Part shown: positions 61,626 to 64,000 of the stretch, piece after piece
How positions within the stretch are numbered: the stretch's first letter is position 1
How the letters are laid out: every line of letters begins with the position of its first letter
Assembly: GCA_963705545.1 (NCBI GenBank)
Contig: CAVPJX010000001.1
Coordinates: 496,001 to 560,000 of the forward strand
DNA: 64,000 nucleotides
Reading direction: 5' to 3'
From: DATBLY01 sp963705545
GTDB taxonomy: Bacteria; Actinomycetota; UBA4738; HRBIN12
The notes under the pieces: model-generated
Seen by the model: the letters and a program-made list of their open reading frames with translations, nothing else
Databases searched by the model: none
Told to the model about the DNA's origin: nothing
Translations under genes and position numbers: made by a program

Positions 61626-61829
61626 GTGGCAACCGGAACCGTGAAGTGGTTCAGCTCCGAGAAGGGGTTCGGCTTCATCACTCCCGAGGACGGCAGCGCA
61701 GATGTGTTCGTGCACTTCAGCGCGATCGTGGGTGATGGGTACCGCAACCTCGACGAGGGGCAGCGCGTGGAGTTCGACGTGACCCAGGGCCAGAAGGGCC
61801 CCCAGGCGTCGAACGTCAAGCCCGCGTGA
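61626..61829 (+). CDS. cspA: Cold-shock protein CspA family
   Basis: 67 residues from GTG 61626, with AAGGAGGG 7 bases upstream. RNP1 KGFGFITPEDG and RNP2 VFVHFSAI are intact, and TVKWFSSEKGFGF is diagnostic. It is a single-stranded nucleic-acid-binding chaperone. The upstream region is long (293 bases to the divergent pilin gene), as expected for cold-shock leaders. Confidence 0.96.
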   Translation: MATGTVKWFSSEKGFGFITPEDGSADVFVHFSAIVGDGYRNLDEGQRVEFDVTQGQKGPQASNVKPA

Positions 61830-61849
61830 CACCTGGCCCAGACGTCGTA

Positions 61850-61883
61850 CGGAAGAGCCCGGCCGCGAGGCCGGGCTCTTCCG
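61850..61883 (+). terminator. Strong 15-bp hairpin after cspA
   Basis: CGGAAGAGCCCGGCC-GCGA-GGCCGGGCTCTTCCG, perfectly paired with a 4-base loop, 21 bases past the cspA stop. No T-run follows. Confidence 0.8.
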
Positions 61884-61899
61884 CTGTCAGGGGGGCTCC

Positions 61900-62670
61900 G
61901 TGACCGAGCGGCCCGGCCGCGCGGGCCGGGCCGCGAAGCTGATCGCGACGGCCACGCTCGTCGCGGTCGCGTGCGTCGCGCTCGGCGTGTGGCAGCTCGC
62001 GCGGCTGCAACAGAAGCGAGACGCGAACACGGCGATCCGCGCCGGTCTCGCCGCTCCTCTGGTCTCGGTGGACGGAGCGTTCGCGGCCGACGACCGGCCC
62101 GACGAGCTCCGGTACCGTCGCGCTCGCGCGCACGGGGTCTACGACCCGCGGTACGAGACGATCCTGTACGGGCGGACGCTGGACGGAGAGGCCGGCAACC
62201 ACCTCCTCACCCCGCTCCGACTCGCCGACGGATCCGCGATCGTGGTCGATCGCGGGTGGGTGCCCCTCGCGATGGACGATCCCCCCGTCGCCGCGGCTCG
62301 GCCCCCCGCGGGAGCCGTCACGGTCGACGGCGTCCTGTTCGCCTCGGAGGGCGACCCGCCTGGAGCCGAGGGTGGGTCGGCTCGGCGCGCGACCACCCTG
62401 TCGCGGCTCGACCTCGCGGTCCTCCAGGCTCAGCTCCCGTACCCGATCGCGCCCCTCTACCTCCTGCTGCGGGAGCAGGTACCCACGCAGGGCCCGCTCC
62501 CACGCCCGGCCCCGCTCCCGGAGCTCTCCGAGGGGCCGCACCTGAGCTACGCGATCCAGTGGTTCTGCTTCGCGGCGATCGCGGTGATCGGCGGCGCGAT
62601 CCTCGTGCGGCGAGACCGGCGAGACGCCGCGGCGATCCCCGATCCGCGCCGCGATCCCTCACGAGGGTAG
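61900..62670 (+). CDS. SURF1-family cytochrome oxidase assembly protein
   Basis: 256 residues from GTG 61900. Membrane helices at the N-terminus (about 13-33) and C-terminus (about 218-237, YAIQWFCFAAIAVIGGAILV) flank an outside domain, the SURF1 layout. ALGVWQLARLQQKR and the VDRGWVPL segment are family marks. It assists heme a insertion in cytochrome c oxidase. No oxidase genes are visible here. Confidence 0.9.
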   Translation: MTERPGRAGRAAKLIATATLVAVACVALGVWQLARLQQKRDANTAIRAGLAAPLVSVDGAFAADDRPDELRYRRARAHGVYDPRYETILYGRTLDGEAGNHLLTPLRLADGSAIVVDRGWVPLAMDDPPVAAARPPAGAVTVDGVLFASEGDPPGAEGGSARRATTLSRLDLAVLQAQLPYPIAPLYLLLREQVPTQGPLPRPAPLPELSEGPHLSYAIQWFCFAAIAVIGGAILVRRDRRDAAAIPDPRRDPSRG

Positions 62671-62682
62671 GCTCCGCCGCGG

Positions 62683-62967
62683 ATGGGCTGCCTCCTCGCG
62701 CTGCTCACGCTGATCACGCCGCGGCTGTTCATGGTCGTGCTGTGGATCTTCACCGACTACCTCAGCCGCGCGTTCGACTCCTTCTTCTGGCCGTTCCTCG
62801 GCTTCCTGGTGCTGCCGACGACGACGATGGCGTACGCGGTCGCGGTGAACGAGTTCGACGGGGCACAGGGATGGGGACTCGCGATCGTGATCCTCGGCGT
62901 GGTCGCTGACTTCGGGCTGCTCGGCGGGAGCGGCCGAGCGTTCGGCCGCAGGCTCAAGCAGGCGTAG
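62683..62967 (+). CDS. Small membrane protein, unknown function
   Basis: 94 residues with three hydrophobic segments (about 3-22, 34-55 and 66-82) and a basic C-terminus. It starts 12 bases after the SURF1-like gene and is likely co-transcribed. Its last 14 bases overlap the convergent Rieske gene. No family recognised. Confidence 0.7.
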   Translation: MGCLLALLTLITPRLFMVVLWIFTDYLSRAFDSFFWPFLGFLVLPTTTMAYAVAVNEFDGAQGWGLAIVILGVVADFGLLGGSGRAFGRRLKQA

Positions 62968-63319
62968 CGGACCCGTCGTCCCGCGGACGCACCTGCACCG
63001 ATCCGTCGACCACACGGACCTCGAACGCCGGGATGGGCCGAGACGCGGGCCCTCGCCGAACCGCGCCGTCCTCGAGGGAGAAGACGCTCCCGTGCGCCGG
63101 GCACGTCACGGTCGGCATCGGTCCGTCTGCCCGCGCAACCCCCCGGTCGAGCGGCGCGCCCTGATGCGAGCAGCGGTTGCCCACGGCGAAGATCCGATCC
63201 CCGGACCGCACCACGAGGAGGTCGATCCCGGTGACATGGATGCGCGTCGAGCGGCCCTCGGCGAGCTCCGCGAGGGCGCCGACCGGGCTCCAGGCGCCGC
63301 CGTCGTCGTCGTCGCTCAT
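62954..63319 (-). CDS. Rieske [2Fe-2S] ferredoxin-type protein
   Basis: 121 residues. Cluster ligands are C50 and H52 (CSHQG) and C73 and H76 (CPAHGS), the C-x-H ... C-x2-H Rieske pattern. It is short and lacks a membrane anchor, like ferredoxin components of dioxygenases or the small subunit of nitrite reductase. It starts 5 bases after the hemolysin III-like gene. Its electron-transfer partner is not evident. Confidence 0.93.
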   Translation of the reverse strand: MSDDDDGGAWSPVGALAELAEGRSTRIHVTGIDLLVVRSGDRIFAVGNRCSHQGAPLDRGVARADGPMPTVTCPAHGSVFSLEDGAVRRGPASRPIPAFEVRVVDGSVQVRPRDDGSATPA

Positions 63320-63324
63320 GCTCC

Positions 63325-63984
63325 CTACCGGGCCGCGATCACCACGGTCAGCACCGCGAGCCAGTGGCAGAGGCTCGCTCCGAGCGTCGAAGCGTGCCAC
63401 ACCTCGTGGTAGCCGAAGACGGTCGGGCGCGGGTCCGGACGATGGCTCGCGAGCGCGATGGCGCCGAGGGTGTACAGGAGGCCGCCCGCGATCACGAGCA
63501 GCCCCGCCACGCCGGAGAGGCCGCGGATCATCTGCGGCAGGACGAAGACGGCGACCCATCCGAGCGCGATGTAGAGGAACGCGGTGAGCCTCTCCAGGCC
63601 GAGAGGCCTGCTCATCTTCATCGCGATCCCGCTCAAGGCGCCCGCCCAGACGATCGACAGCATCACGAGCCCGAACCGTCCGTCGAGCACCAACAGGCAG
63701 AAGGGCGTGTACGAGCCCGCGATCAACACGTAGATCATCGAGTGGTCGAACCGGCGCATCCAGAGGCGGCCACGCTCGGACCAGCGGCCCCGGTGGTAGG
63801 CGGCGCTGACACCGAACACCCCGGCCAACCCCACGGAGAACACGGCGGCGGCGGCCCGCGCCTCGCCGGTGCGCGCGAGCGCCACGAGGGCCGCGCCCAT
63901 CGGCAGCGACACGAAGAAGGCGATCTGATGGAGCCGACCGCGCCAGCGGGGGGTGGGGGGCGCCGTCGCCTCCGGGCTGTCCAC
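63325..63984 (-). CDS. Hemolysin III / PAQR-family membrane protein
   Basis: 219 residues from GTG 63984, seven hydrophobic segments. SAAYHRGRW, RFDHSMIYVLIAGSYTPF and FGYHEVWHAST carry the conserved Ser, Asp and His residues of this family, which form a zinc-dependent hydrolase site in CREST proteins. Despite the name, the role in bacteria is usually membrane-lipid homeostasis. The start is 16 bases from the window end. Confidence 0.93.
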   Translation of the reverse strand: MDSPEATAPPTPRWRGRLHQIAFFVSLPMGAALVALARTGEARAAAAVFSVGLAGVFGVSAAYHRGRWSERGRLWMRRFDHSMIYVLIAGSYTPFCLLVLDGRFGLVMLSIVWAGALSGIAMKMSRPLGLERLTAFLYIALGWVAVFVLPQMIRGLSGVAGLLVIAGGLLYTLGAIALASHRPDPRPTVFGYHEVWHASTLGASLCHWLAVLTVVIAAR

Positions 63985-64000
63985 GGGTTCAGCGTACCCT

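Noticed and set aside
1..64000. CRISPR arrays, insertion sequences, tRNA or rRNA genes
   Set aside because: No regularly spaced short repeats, transposase motifs, terminal inverted repeats or tRNA/rRNA cores were noticed on reading both strands. The only long repeats are in-frame protein modules.

Overview
The window is GC-rich, densely packed bacterial DNA that looks chromosomal. The best reading is an uncultured lineage of Actinomycetota. Supporting signs are frequent GTG starts, ATGA/GTGA gene overlaps, a CsoR copper repressor, an actinobacterial-style secreted propeller family, a Cys-rich leader peptide upstream of a rhodanese, and a type A RNase P RNA. This placement is inference. No tRNA, rRNA, CRISPR array, transposase or phage gene was seen.

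Layout. 1-9.5 kb holds the start of a suf operon (sufB and the first codons of a probable sufD), two PAP2 phosphatases around a flippase-like membrane protein, a rhodanese with a candidate cysteine-sensing leader peptide, a MIP18/SufT-like Fe-S factor, a NarL-type regulator next to an unusual histidine kinase, a lipoprotein and gcvT. 9.6-15.2 kb is a complete 2-oxoacid dehydrogenase operon (lpdA, E1 alpha, E1 beta, E2) ending in lipB.

15.4-46.6 kb is a large cell-surface locus. Its core encodes an exopolysaccharide pathway: Wzx-like flippase, O-antigen ligase/polymerase, GT2 glycosyltransferase, Alg14/Alg13-like (PssD/PssE) pair, Wzc-like tyrosine autokinase, an APH-fold protein and two sulfotransferases, which together suggest a sulfated polymer. 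On both sides lie eight secreted proteins: three GH26-like hydrolases, a metallophosphoesterase, an NHL protein, two long beta-propeller paralogs and an RCC1-repeat protein. Six of these end in fibronectin-III plus concanavalin/LamG-like tails. Four of the tails are encoded by an essentially identical 840-bp DNA cassette. Seen as a whole, this is a polysaccharide-export and matrix-protein system whose effectors share an interchangeable, recently homogenised tail. It is the most original feature here.

46.6-50.2 kb is a copper module on the minus strand (YHS protein with a frameshift, csoR, copA, CnoX-like thioredoxin) carrying two CsoR-type palindromes. 50.2-52.2 kb is a second E1 alpha/beta pair. 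52.3-57.0 kb encodes a giant membrane histidine kinase with about eight PAS domains and a GAF domain. 57-64 kb holds lipA, the RNase P RNA, a lipoprotein, an RNase HI-like protein, a zinc-ribbon coiled-coil protein, an orphan Flp pilin preceded by a candidate cyclic-di-GMP riboswitch, a cold-shock protein, SURF1, a Rieske protein and a hemolysin III-family protein.

Lipoylation (lipA, lipB) supplies the E2 of the dehydrogenase complexes and the glycine cleavage system to which gcvT belongs. SufB, the MIP18 protein and the rhodanese serve Fe-S and sulfur supply, which LipA and the Rieske protein consume.
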